DNA from: Aquilaria yunnanensis
Lineage: Eukaryota > Streptophyta > Magnoliopsida > Malvales > Thymelaeaceae
DNA length: 64,000 bases
Direction of reading: 5' to 3'
Assembly (NCBI GenBank): GCA_039654915.1
Contig: CM077597.1
Location: 78,866,001-78,930,000, forward strand
Position numbers and translations under genes: made by a program. Shown piece by piece: positions 21,053 to 33,489 of the stretch; the first letter of the stretch is position 1; every line of letters starts with the position of its first letter. The notes under the pieces are model-generated. The model worked only from the letters and a program-made list of their open reading frames with translations. It had not been told where the DNA came from and made no database searches.

Positions 21053-22144
21053 GGGAAAAGGGTCAATTTCGCCATTAATGTTCGGTCGAAATGGTAATTT
21101 TGCCATCAATGTTTTTGTGATGCAAAACTGCCACTTAACTTTACAGGTTGGGTTCAATTTTGTCACTAACTGTCAAATTTGCTTGCGTGGCAAACGAAAA
21201 AAATGGAGAAAATGGAAGTTTCAATTTCAAGTTGTCTCTACCTAACACTCTAGCCTCTAGGTTTCTAAATCTATCATTTTTATAGTCATCTGCACCATTT
21301 CATCCATGGAGCAACAACACAGATCCCATAAATAAATGGCTGATGGTTTAGCAGAAATCTTTGAGAGTCATCTTTCATCACAATGGAAATGGTTAGCTGA
21401 CTCTGATTATTATTTAAATTTTAAATATGGAAAGAATTGCAATAAGGAAAAATAAAAATACCATGATCATTTGTTTGAATAGAAAGAACTATGTACACCA
21501 ACTTGATCACAACTTATTTTCTAGTTTGAATATTAACCCCTATTGCATAAAAAGAAAAATGAGAAGAAAAAAAAAAGAAGCAAAATACAAGAAGTTTTAA
21601 ATTTTCCACCAATAAAATAGAGAAACTCACCAAGAAACAACTCTCAAAGGATCCAGCACCAATCTTCCAATCCATTTTGAATTTTCAACCAATGACATGA
21701 TCTATGCCCACCATATTTTGATTTAGAATGGTTACTTAATCATGAAAGTCAACCAAATTTGTGGCCACGAATAAGCGTAGAAGCATGAAGAAAGATGGAA
21801 AGGGAAGTGAATGAAGGAGAAAAGGAAGAAATTATCAGCGGAAACATTTTTTTTTTATTTTTTCTATTCCCCATTAGAAAAGATTGTCAAAATAGTAGAT
21901 TCGCAAAGTTGGATACCTAAGGACTAAGGACCAAAATTTTCGGGGCTAGTCTAATAATTTTCTCAATTTGCTAATTACTGATGTGGTGTTAACATATTGC
22001 AAATGTGACACAAGATATTGTCATTTTAGACGGAATATTCCTGCCATTGGATAACTATTAGATGTTTGGTGACTATATCGCTCTTTTTTTCAACTTCGGT
22101 AACAAAAGTGCACTCAACCCATAACATTAGTGACCCCTTTTTCC
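21053..22144. mobile_element. Mutator-like inverted-repeat element (about 1.1 kb)
   Basis: Left end GGGAAAAGGGTCAA...CATTAATGTT is mirrored by the right end (reverse complement GGAAAAAGGGGTCACTAATGTT). Flanks AGAACCATT and AGAACTCATT look like a decayed 9-10 bp target duplication. There is no transposase. Confidence 0.55.
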
Positions 22145-22464
22145 TAGAACTCATTTAAACAGAATATCTTATATTTTAATAGAAGAAATAATGAAATAAA
22201 TCACTAATATTTCCAATTTTCTCTGTAAATAACAAAATAAACTACTAATATTTCTAATTTTCTCTCCAACCAAAAAATTTTAGTGGTTTATTCAGTAAGT
22301 TTGCTTTTAGTACAAACAGAATATCTCATCTAGGAAACTGATTATTCTAATTTATTGCTATCAAGTGGCCAATTTAAGTTGAATTCATAACTTCGGTGAT
22401 CTATTTAGGAAAAAAAATAATGGACGAATTCAACCAACCAGAAACATTATGGGTTTATTTATTA

Positions 22465-22698
22465 CTCTATCTATCTCAAATTCTTTGCACCATTCATTTT
22501 TCAATAATTAATCTATAATTTTTTATTTTCAACATTTTAGTATATAAATGAAAAATTTTTATATATGAATGATAAATCAATGCCTATAGTTTTTAAATAT
22601 ATTTTTTAAAATTTTTTCTAACAAACAATAATATAAATAAATTCAAGTCAAACTAATCAAAAAAGTCAAATGAAGCAAAGAAAGTGGGACAGAGAGAG
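22465..22698. mobile_element. Stowaway-like MITE (234 bp)
   Basis: CTCTATCTATCTCAAATTCT at the left is mirrored by AGAAAGTGGGACAGAGAGAG at the right, with TA duplications on both sides. Confidence 0.7.
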
Positions 22699-22969
22699 TA
22701 TGTTTTACAAACATTTATTAGGGTCATTTACATTTCCGGTTTTGGTACTAATTATACTTTCATCCTCCTTGTTTGTATGCTTACTCTTGTCCCTGTTTTT
22801 TTTTTTTAATTTCCAACGGGGAAAAGATTTTTGTGCTACAAGGGAAAATTTTAATCATTTAAACTGTTCATTAATTAGAAAAATATTATTATCCAATTTG
22901 AATTAATTAAATTAGTTATTAGAAAATTAAAATTTAAAGAATTAATGCCATATGGTGTTAAAAAAAAGG

Positions 22970-23527
22970 AAAAATTATACAAATAGTCCATAATCTTTAA
23001 TTATTGTTCTGTTTGTCCTTAACTTACTAATTATTCTATTTTGGTCCTAGACCTATTAAAATTATTTCATTTTGGTACCTTATAACCAAATATAATCTAT
23101 GAACTTATAACAACTATATGACATAAACTCTCAAAATTCTAACTTAAAATAATTGGTAACTCTCTCTCAGTAAATTTTAACTACGTAGCAATTTTTTGAT
23201 ATTCAATAGACAATTTAAGCTAATATTTTTTCCTTCCTAAATGAAGTAAGTCTGATTTACAAAGAGGAATACTTGGTGATTTGAAGTGTTCCTTAAATAT
23301 AAAAAAATTATTGTACAAGTTAAATTTACTAGATGACTGTTTCCTAATAGTTGAAACTATAATATAAAGTTTCTATTAGATGGTTATTATGACTTAATAT
23401 ATTCCATCTAATGAATACCAAGATGAAATGTTTTTTAATATGTCTAGGACCAAAACAGAATAGCTAATAGGTTAAGGATTAAAATAGGACGGTAATTAAT
23501 GAGTAGGATCTATCCATACAATTTACA
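22970..23527. mobile_element. Inverted-repeat MITE with arms of about 85 bp
   Basis: The left arm 22,970-23,055 (TAGTCCATAATCTTTAATTA ... TTTTGGTCCTAG) is mirrored by the right arm 23,441-23,527 (CTAGGACCAAAACAGAATAG ... GTATAATTT-like end). Arm type resembles the Mutator-like elements further right. Confidence 0.6.
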
Positions 23528-23641
23528 CAAAATAAAACTATTGGGCCATTAGAACAAAACCTTAAAGTGGACTGTAGTTATCCTAAAACTAGTTTACATA
23601 CCCGGCATTGTCATGGGATTCAAAGTTACATTGAGTACCAT

Positions 23642-23674
<33 letters not shown>

Positions 23675-26600
23675 ATGTTATACAAATATTATTAAGAAAA
23701 TACCTAAAGTTACCACAAGACCAAGGACTTCAAAACAAAAAATGATATAATAATTAATTTTGAAAAATAATTAATACAAATGCTATGCACCACAATCAAC
23801 ATTTTACAAGTAAAAATAAACTAGTTCTAATTTCTATGATGAACATAATAAGCATTACTTGTACCCAGCTACACATATACTTTCAGCATTATGTTGTCTA
23901 AGTTCAAATCAATATATATATCAATTTTTTTTTTGAATAAATGGCTATACAACAAATGCCTAAATATCGGGAATATTAATAAATCATCTTAAAAATAAAA
24001 AAAATAATATAGCAAACCTTATAATTGCTCATGTTGGGAATACATAATAAATAATTTTGAAGAAAAAAATCAAATCAATTTTGATTGAATAAAGGCTAAG
24101 GTCTTCAAATTCTACAATACCAAGCAATATTAGCTTTTCCAAGTGTTTTCTTTTGCTATTTCTAGCTCTCTATGGGTTTCAAATCTTGAAAGCTTCATAC
24201 TAGAATCTCGAATAGCTTAAAAAACGACTGAGAAAGTAAAACCTCGGATGTAAAAAGAAAACTTCTAGAAAAATCTTGACAAGAGGAGAAACTTTTGTTT
24301 TGTGGCCACTTTTTATTATAGGAAGCGGTGGAATAACTCCTTGATGTCTTAGCCAAACTCATATACATTTACCTTAGGGCAGTGAAACAAAGCCAAATGG
24401 ACAATGATCTAAACCAAGAGTCAAACCATGGGAATGCTAGAAAAGCTCCATAAAAGTTCTATCGTACAAAATCAAAAAGTCATACAATGTTTATCCAAAT
24501 GGCAAAGGAAGTTACTTAAAAAAAAATTAAAATTTCTAGGCAAACTACCATAACTAATAAACCAATTAACCAACACACAGATGCATAGATGGATTCTTCT
24601 GTAACAAAAAAATGTGATAGACCATCAGACCGATTTAAGGAGATGATATGAAATCTAAAAATTGGTATACAAAGTTGGAAGGTAAAGTACAGATGAAAAC
24701 TTATCACCATGACAATTGCAATAGTTGAAATTAATAACTGAACAATAAGCTAGCAACTTGTCAAACATGAACGCTTAGAGAAATAATTGATTTGTTTTAG
24801 ATGATATCCCATTAAATACATGATATGCTACTGAATATGTTGCCATTGATCCACTTACTGTGTCCTTCCCAGCTTCTCAATGTGTATAATATTTCTAATA
24901 CCTTTTTTGTGTCTTGATTTCCACTATAGTTAATGGGTTATATTTGCACAAAGTCAATACAAAAAGAACTGGGAAATGACAAGATAATATGGTTTAAACT
25001 TCAAAAAAACTATTATCTACATTTTTTTTTTGTTAGCCACAAACATACATGGGCATTTACACAAACAAAAATTGACAACAAATACATTATATACACAAGC
25101 AGCCTCTTCATTTAGGAATCAATGAAGGCTGGAAAATTGAGAAAAAAAGAAAATAAGTGGTTGGAGAACTGCATTTTGTATAAGTTCTGTGTTTGAAAAA
25201 AAAGCCTTCTTATTTTCTTGGGAATTTAAAATCCTTGCAAGTAAACCCTCGATGCACAAGATAAAAACAAAGATCATAAAGCAGCCGAGCAATGGGCAAA
25301 GATGAGCACAATTTTGAGTTCTTGAAGTCTAGCACCTATCCCATATGTTAGTTCTTTTCATCCTTTAGTGAATAAAAAATAAAAAAAAATGTAAGTAATT
25401 GAAAAGAATATAAAATTCAAATCTAGTTGACTTTCATCCGTGAAAAAAGAAAAACCAAGAGAAAGAAAAAATACATGTCTCCAATAACAACAGAAGTTAA
25501 TTAATTAATGTTATTCTTGTAAGTACTTCCTTCTTTCCACTCTAGGCATAAATAAAAACCTAAATGCAACCCAAATTTTGTCTTCTCTGCAAAGCTAAGA
25601 AACCTTCCAAGACATGGAGCAATTTCCATTTTAAACAAGGAAGAAACAAATTTAAGTACGCAAGCTAAAAAAACAAACTATCAATTATCACTATTGAAAA
25701 TGAGGAAGAAAAAATAGAAAATATAAACTTGAATATCCAAATACCAATGGTGATTAACCGGCAAATCCAGTACCAGTACACTACAAAAAGAATTTTAGCA
25801 ACATAAATTCAATGCTAGTATTCATCATATTTTTACTCTTCTTTGTTGTAACTTTGAAGTATCACAAAGGGGCCAAAATTTATTGAGATACCTTGAAGTA
25901 AGATAGAGGCATTTGAATTCTTCTTTTCTTTTGACTTCTAGTGTACGTGAGCAATTATTTTAATTTTGAACTCTCTTATGATACCTATTTAGTAGTGTTG
26001 TCATTAAATTTCTCTTCAAAATAATCAACTTAATCATCAATAAAATTTCTAAAATAATTAGACCAAAGGTAAATTGAGTACCTAATGGATCAAAGAGCTT
26101 CAAGAATCATACTAAACAGAACTAAAGAAGAGTATTATATCCCACACAAAGGAACAAATTTGTAAAATTTGACCTTTAAAATGAAACCAAGTTATAAAAT
26201 CTCAAAACTGAGGCTTATCCAAAAAGATAATTGGCTAATCATATCACAAAACCTCCAAGTTGAGTTATCTGATGTGAGGGCTTGCTTGGTCATCCAAGTA
26301 CTCATCCCATGAATGTTTTTGGTAAGCCTACAAATGAACTTCAAAAAAAATTGTAAGAGATGAATATCCACCAATCAGAGTTTGAGCATTTGAAAGCATT
26401 ATAGACTGACCAGATCATCAAGGCTAAGTGATGCATCACTAGGACATTATGTAGTCTCTCGAACACTAACTAGGGGAATCCTAGCCCTTCTCATCTTATG
26501 AAACTCTTACTTTTTTATTATCACTATGTGAAATACAAAGAAAATGAAATAAAAGCATGAATATTTAATCATTTTCTCTTCACTCTGCCAATCCTAGAAT

Positions 26601-27039
26601 CCTCAAAAGCTGCAGCATATCAAAATTACATGAAAGAGTAAGAGAAGTGTCCATTTTTATGTTTATTTTTTTTAAGAAGGAAATATAATTAACTACAGCC
26701 AAGAAAGAACATGGTCCAAACGTACAAAGAAAATGTCTGCTAAACAGAAAGTAGCCAAACAACAAAATGCCATGAGTTAAAACCACAAATCACAACAGCA
26801 CATACAGAACATGTAAGGTATTCATAGACACAGACACAAAACGTACTAAAGACCATCATGATCACAGCACCTATAAGAAGCTCAGGGAGCACCAGACTTT
26901 GCTTGATTGTTAAGTGACAAAATTCCCGCAATGTAAAAAAGAACGGTTAGTTTTGTCCTTTTTAAAATTCCAACATTGGAGAAACAAAAAACGTGAGAAA
27001 AAACACAAATGAAAGTAAAGAAGTTGGTGGAGATCAGAA
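23528..27039. other. AT-rich intergenic DNA, no gene seen
   Basis: It contains an AT microsatellite at 23,642-23,670 and only short random open frames on both strands. Nothing recognisable was found. Confidence 0.5.
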
Positions 27040-27770
27040 ATCAAATACCTTGGACATCTTATTAAGATCATATCACTAAAAAACTACAGGTTGGGCGCTT
27101 TTGATTGAAGCATTTCTTCTGCCTCGATGACCTATCCTTGGCTTCTTCTAAAGCAGACATCAAATTTTTCCTTTATCTTTTGAAGCCACTATTCAACTCA
27201 TCCTTTACATTGCCCTAATCTATGGAAATTAAACATGGCCTAAAAGGCAAAATAGGCATGGGTATAAAATAACCATCCAATTTAATTAAATCAATTCAAT
27301 ACAAAAATGGGGAAAAAAACCAAAAAAGTAACTCCATTACTAGTCGTAATCACAGAAAGCATATCACCTGCTTCCTATTTTCCTCCTGTCTCCATGGTCT
27401 TGATCGCGGTTAGACTTTCTATCACATTCTTTACTATTTAGCTTGGATCTATCCCTTTCCTTCAAATACATGCAAGTAAATTCTAGGTGAAGAAGAAACT
27501 TCGCATACCTTTTGTCATCATGCCGACAAGAGTAGTGGTGAAAGAAACTCAAGGCTACAGTAGAGAGATGGGTCCTAGATCAGATAGTTTAAATGAGGGT
27601 ACTAACTTAAAATCGATTGACTGAGGAGACCGAAATAGATTTTGAAAAACCAAAATCCAATTACCTTGTTTTCTTACCACACGAAAAGGCAAGTCTAAAA
27701 GGCCGAAGGTAATTGCACAGATGAAAGGACGCATTTTGGGGATTGAAAGTGGAGCAGTCAATTCAAGGGA
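27040..27770 (-). pseudogene. Possible decayed gene with charged, RD-rich segment
   Basis: On the minus strand, 27,364-27,552 encodes KERDRSKLNSKECDRKSNRD and more charged sequence, then a possible splice donor. A further coding-like piece at about 27,080-27,200 reads DELNSGFKR, a stop, then RKNLMSALEEAKDRSSRQKK. 27,555-27,761 resembles a 5' exon or leader. The charged style recalls RNA-processing proteins, but the family is not recognised and at least one stop breaks it. Confidence 0.3.
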
Positions 27771-27968
27771 AAAATTGGAAAGATAATATAAAATTATGTC
27801 AAATCCTTACCATAAATAATTAAACTACCACATGTCACCACATTATTTAGTCTGTTAAGTAAATAGTCATTTTTACCCTGAAGTGTATTCTGCTTTTATA
27901 GTATATATTAGATTTTAAAGATGTATACGTGGAAGATTATTGATAAATGATTATTAGTGATTATTTTT

Positions 27969-29715
27969 AGGCTAAATTACATGATCTGCCCTTACAATAT
28001 ACCTTATTTCACATATTCACTCTCAAATTGTTGAACATTACAAAAATAGAATTAAAATAATATTTTATAGCAAAAATGCCTTTCATTCTGTTATCTTTGT
28101 CACTTTTGATGGAAATTTGATGGGAAAATTTACAACTAGCTCCTGAACACAAGCAAAATGGATACAATACCTCCCAAACATAAATTTAGGATGCACAACC
28201 TCTCAAATAGACAAAAAAAAATATTTAAAAAAAATTAAAAACCAAAACAAATTTAATATTCCCATAAAAAAATTAAAGTATATAATGCCTTCAAACAATT
28301 ATGGAGAATATTTTAGATGCCAAAAAATATAATTTTACACACTTATCTATTTTTTCAACTTAAACCCTAAATAGCAAAAAAAAAAAAAACTATGAATTCA
28401 ATATACCATCCAAAATTAAAGTATCCAATCCATTTGAATAACCATAGAGAATGTTTTAAATTCCAACAAAATTGAACTTGGCACACTTATCTATTTTTTT
28501 CCACTAAAAATATAAACTAACAAAAAAAACCCAAAAAATATAATGAAAAATAAAAAATTACCAATTCAAAATACCCATCCAAAATTAAAGTATATAACCA
28601 ATGAAATAATTATAAATACTACACTAGATTCCAAATAAATAAAATTTAACACACTTATGATCTTTTTTTTTTCAACTTAAACCATAAAATAGACAAAAAA
28701 CCAAAAAAATAGAATCAAAAATAAAAAATTACCCAATTCACCATGTCAATCTTAAATTAAAGCATAAAATCCATTTAAATACTTATTGGTACTCTTATAG
28801 ATTCCAATTAAATAGAATTTGATAGACTTATCTATTTTTTTCAACTTGAAACATAAAATAGAAAAAAATAGAATTAAAAATAAAAAATTAAGAATTTGCC
28901 ATGACCATCCCAAAATTTAAGTATATATAATTATATTCAGGTATTTTATGCTTTAATTTGTGATGTAAATGTTGTATTGGTAATTTTTATTTTCATTCTA
29001 TTTTTTGGATTTTTTTCCATTTTATGGTTTAAGTTGAAAAAAATAGATAAATGTGTCAAATTTTATTCATAATTATTTTAATAAATTTTAGGATTTAATT
29101 CTGGATGGCCATGTCAAATCAGTAAATTTTTTATTTTTCATTTATTTTTTGTTTTTTTTTTGTTGCTATTTTATAGATTACATTGAAAAAATAGATAAGT
29201 ATGTAAAATTATATTTTTTTAATATAAAATATTTTTCATAATTATTTTAATGGGTTGGATGCTTTAATTTGGGATGTGAATGTCAAATTGATAGTTTTTC
29301 ATTCTATTTTTGGTTTTTTTTTTTGCTATTTAGGGTTTAAGTTAAAAAAAATAGATAAGTGAGTCAAATTATATTTTTTTGTCATCTAAAATATTATCCA
29401 TAATTATTTGAAGGGATTGGATGCTTCAATTTTTAATGGTCAAGTTAAATTTGTTGTGATTTTTAATTTTTTGGCTATTTGAGGGATTATGTGTCCGAAA
29501 TTTATGTTTGGGGGATCTTGTATCTGTTTTACAAATATTCAAAGGTTAATTTTAGATTTCCATCAAATTTTCATCGACACTGACAAAGTAATGGAAGGAG
29601 GGCTTTTTTTTTTTGCTACAAAATGTTATTTTAATTTTACTTTTGCAACATTTGACATTTCGGGGCAAATATAGAAATGAGGTATATTTTAAAGGCAGAT
29701 CATGCAATTTAGCCT
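27969..29715. mobile_element. Foldback element (1.75 kb) with mirrored internal repeats
   Basis: Ends AGGCTAAATTACATGATCTG and CAGATCATGCAATTTAGCCT are inverted repeats extending about 50 bases. Inside, the left half (28,230-28,920) has several roughly 110-150 bp repeats (AAATTAAAGTATA, TATTTTTTTCAACTTAAACC, CAAAAAA). The right half (28,920-29,460) has the same repeats in reverse complement, so the element can fold almost end to end. No coding capacity. Confidence 0.65.
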
Positions 29716-29804
29716 TATTGTGCAACTTGTGTATCAATTTAAATTTTATATTTTTAGAAGCCCAAAAGCCACTTTTAAAAGGTTTGTTTTTTTACAAAAA
29801 GTAA

Positions 29805-30133
29805 GGTGCAATTTGTTTGCATTAAGTTGGATTAATCCAAAATAGTTATTTTGTTTTTTAAAGCTTAATTTTATCTAAAACTAATATCATTTGAAAGTTG
29901 ATATTATATAGTTATAATAACTCATTGAATGATATTTTTTATAACATAATTAAATTACTCAATTATCCTAAAAAATAATCACAATTAGTTATATTATTAA
30001 AAAAAGTTATTCAATAGATTATTATACTTGTATAGTATTAGCTTTGAAATGGCATTGATTCTAAACAAAAAATCCATAAAAATGAAAATAAGTTATTTTG
30101 GATTAATCTAACTTAGCTGAAATGAACTTCACC
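29805..30133. mobile_element. Tourist-like MITE (329 bp)
   Basis: Left end GGTGCAATTTGTTTGCATTA and right end TAGCTGAAATGAACTTCACC are inverted repeats, both flanked by TAA (29,802-29,804 and 30,134-30,136), the PIF/Harbinger target duplication. Confidence 0.7.
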
Positions 30134-30136
30134 TAA

Positions 30137-30665
30137 GGTCCAATTCATTTCACATTAACTTAGAATAATCTAAAATGACCTATTTTATTTGTCCAAAATC
30201 AATGCAATTTGAAAACTAATACTTCTTCCATCCCATAATGGATGAAGTATTTCTTTGGACACGAAGTAGATTATGTGCAATTGAGTTATTATTTTCATTT
30301 TTACCCTTAAAACTAACACCTAATTCGTTTTAACTTTAGTCAATTGACTATAAAATGACTTTTTCTTATTTTTACATCTTTTTTACTTGAAACTAATTTT
30401 AATTAAAAGCCAATATTATGTAGCTACAATAATCAATTGAAAATATAATTTTTATAATCTTACTAAATTTTTATAAATTTTTCTAGTTTCAAGTCTTAAA
30501 AAAGAAAAATTCATAAAAATTTAACAACATCCTAAAAATTTACTTTCAAATTGATTATTGCATCTACATAACATTGACTTTCAAATGAAATTGGTTTCAC
30601 GTAAAAAAGATGAAAAAGTTAAAAAAAGTTAGTTGACTTTAGACAAAACGAATTGGCCCTAAAAT
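30137..30665. mobile_element. Broken Tourist-type MITEs
   Basis: A second GGTCCAATTCATTT... end starts right after the TAA at 30,134-30,136 but is cut at about 30,220 by a small palindrome (ACTTCTTCCATCCCATAATG). From about 30,316 to 30,660 another pair of inverted arms is seen (TAATTCGTTTTAACTTTAGT and ACTTTAGACAAAACGAATT). Confidence 0.5.
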
Positions 30666-31499
30666 TTTAAAAGATCTTTTTTATATTTTGTATTGTGAAA
30701 TTTTAAATAATGATTTAAAAATTTTATTTTTGGGTTTTGTATAATGAAAGTTTAAATAAGTGTAGTTTAGTAAATTGAACATCAAAAAATTTCTAAAAGG
30801 AAAAATGGTTCAACCTTTTTAGTACAAGTGAAAAAAGAATATGGTTTATCCTTTTTAGGACAGAAGATGATGAATACGCATAAATGTATGGCTATTAAAG
30901 GTTTAAATTATCATTACATACTTTGACTATGATTAATTTCTTTAACTTGAGTAATTTTTATAGTCGATAACTGTTTTATATAGGTGGATAAAATTACGAC
31001 ATCTCTTAACTAGAATGCCAAATCAAGCAATTTATAGACCAATAATTGGGGTCTCAATCATCTACAATCTTTGGTTCATGGTCTAGCCTAATTGAAATAA
31101 AGGAGGTAAATTTTGGATTACAAACAAAATTAGCTTTACTATTCATGCACTTGGCCACATTTTACAAGAAAATTTATAACTAGAGCTATAGATGTCAAAA
31201 TGGCTCCAAATCCATGAGAAATTAAACACATAGATCTTTGATTCCATTTCATATGTTGAGTTACCAATTTGATCATTTTCAATATCAAAATTTGGTTGGA
31301 AGTGAGACCATCCGTTCTATCACACATTGAATAACAGTTTTGGTAGAAAAATCATTACTTAAGCTATAGATATCAGTTTTGAATATTCATGTTATGGTTT
31401 TAAAGCTACAAGAAAGATCAACAAATCTTATCATTTCTTGAAGAGCTGTATTAGTGTGCATGAAGGTCAAAAGTTTGAAAAAAGTTGGCACCTCTTTGA

Positions 31500-32524
31500 T
31501 TGATCACTTATCACCTACCCTTACTATTTCAACTGCCCCTATTCCTAAGACTCCATAAATAAACATTGGTAGGAGAATGACATTAAGCTTGTTTTGGGGA
31601 GAGTTAAAGTTATTTTTATAAAGTCTCCTACCTTAATCTTGTTTTTGTTTTTCTATCTACAAGTTTTGTTCTAGCTACTTTGTTGTTATTCATGTTGTTC
31701 TTCTTTTGAACTTCCAATCTATGTTTATTTCCTTTAAATGTATGTTATTGTTTACTCTCATTATGTCTAACTAATTCCTATTTTACTAAGGTAAAAGGGT
31801 GAAGTTTTTGGTATAAAAGACATAGGTAATCTAAATGGATTTTCATATTAATCGTATTTACTTTTTTAATCAGTTTAGCTACCCTCATTATTAAGTGAGT
31901 TTTTATTCATTATAGCTACCTTGGCATAAGAATTACTTAATAAAGGTTATAGGTAATCTAAATGGATTTTCATGTTAGTTATATTTACTTTCTTAATCAG
32001 TTTAGATGCCCTAATTGTTAAATGGAGTTTTGATTCATCATAAATAAACTTTGACATAAGAATTACTTGATCTTCTCTATAAGGCATGACTCAGCCGATT
32101 GTGATAAAATGGAATCTTAAATTGCTGTAGACAAAAATTAAAATGATGAATACTTGAATTCATTTACAAGTGTTTGTGTTATGAAATCAATGAAAAATAA
32201 TACTAACCCATGCCTAATGTTTCTTGAATCTAATTACTAAATTCCCTAATTGGGACCTTCTTTATGTATCGTTTCCAGTTGAGTGGTAAGACATGCTAAA
32301 ATTAGCCATAACTGATATATCAAAAGTGGAAACCCTAACCTTAGCTATTTTTTTGAATTTGAGTTGCAATCTACACTTATTCACATCTTCTATCAAATCT
32401 TTCTTTGTTAACATCTATAATTTATACTTCTTAATCAGTTCTATGAGATTCGACACTTGGACTTTCAAGATTTTACTACTTGTCACAAGCTACACTTAGG
32501 TTATAACTTTTAAATTGCAGCAAG
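31500..32524 (+). mobile_element. Probable Athila-type LTR portion (left limit unknown)
   Basis: Inferred because an Athila-type primer site directly follows at 32,525. The left boundary was not found; the start given is nominal. Confidence 0.35.
31823..32070 (+). repeat. Two-copy tandem repeat (about 125 bp)
   Basis: Copies start at 31,823 and 31,950 with TAGGTAATCTAAATGG and end with AAGAATTACTT. They lie within the presumed Athila-type LTR. Confidence 0.75.
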
Positions 32525-32544
32525 TTTTTGGCACTGTTGTTGGG
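32525..32544 (+). promoter_or_regulatory. Decayed Athila-type primer binding site
   Basis: TTTTTGGCACTGTTGTTGGG matches the TTTTTGGCGCCGTTGCCGGG consensus of Athila elements at all but four positions. Confidence 0.6.
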
Positions 32545-32815
32545 AAAGTAAACTTATGGTACAAATTCATTTTTTTATTTGTTTTATTTTTATTATTATT
32601 AAATGGAAGGTTAAACTTCATACTCCTCTTGTTAATCATACCAATTTTCCATTTTACTGTTTTGCATATGCACGAGAGCTTAGTCACACACATCAAGTGA
32701 TAGATTGGTAAAAGAATGTTCATTTTCTTCAAGCATGACTGTACCTAATAATAACCAAGAAAATAACCATTCTTTACACAATGACTAAAACTAACATGAG
32801 ACCCCTAGAAAATAC

Positions 32816-33130
32816 ATGAACCCCACAAGAAAAAGTGCACCATTATGTCTAATCTTTTCTGCTAATGCATCTCATTTCAACTTCAAACTATGTATCATTC
32901 AACATTTATTGACTTTCCATAACTTTGATTCTAGAAATGTATATTTTCATTTGAGAGAATTTGAGGAAGTTTGTCACATATACAATAACTTAAACTGTAG
33001 TATGAACACCATAAAGCTAAAACATAGCCCAAAAATTTTGATCTTATCTTATCCCTATATTCAGCGAGGAAGCCTTGAAGTGTTGGAAACCAAGCATCAA
33101 GAAGAAGCTATTCTATTTGGGTTTTTTTGA
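32816..33130 (+). pseudogene. Athila-like gag fragment
   Basis: Residues 18-65 of this frame (SANASHFNFKLCIIQHLLTF, then FHLREFEEVC) follow the conserved N-terminal gag block of plant Athila elements. The following part is scrambled and the frame ends at 33,130. It lies about 290 bases after the primer site, as expected for gag. Confidence 0.65.
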
Positions 33131-33489
33131 AGCATTTTCTGATAAACATTTCATTATTTACTTAGTAAGTTCAAATATGCTTAGATTTGTTAATCTAGTT
33201 AATGAATTCAAATATGCTTGGATTTGCCGACAATTACATTGCCCCTCTTGAAAGTTGAACGCCACCTTATAGTTGCTGCTGATATGCTAACAGTTACACT
33301 TTCCTCATACTTTTTCAAACCTGTTGGGAAAAACAGCGAGTTTCAGAATTCCATGGTAAACTGTAGTTTTCGGAAAACATTAAGGGTTTTTCGTAAGTTA
33401 GCCCAAAAGAGATGGAGTTGCCGATTAGGTTTTGCCGGTTTTTCCGTTAATACTTCGGGCGTTTGGCCGGGTCAAATATTCAACTTTAA
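33131..33489. other. Spacer, nothing recognised
   Basis: It contains an open frame (33,218-33,610) without any known motif that runs into the next transposon end, so it is not taken as a gene. Confidence 0.4.
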
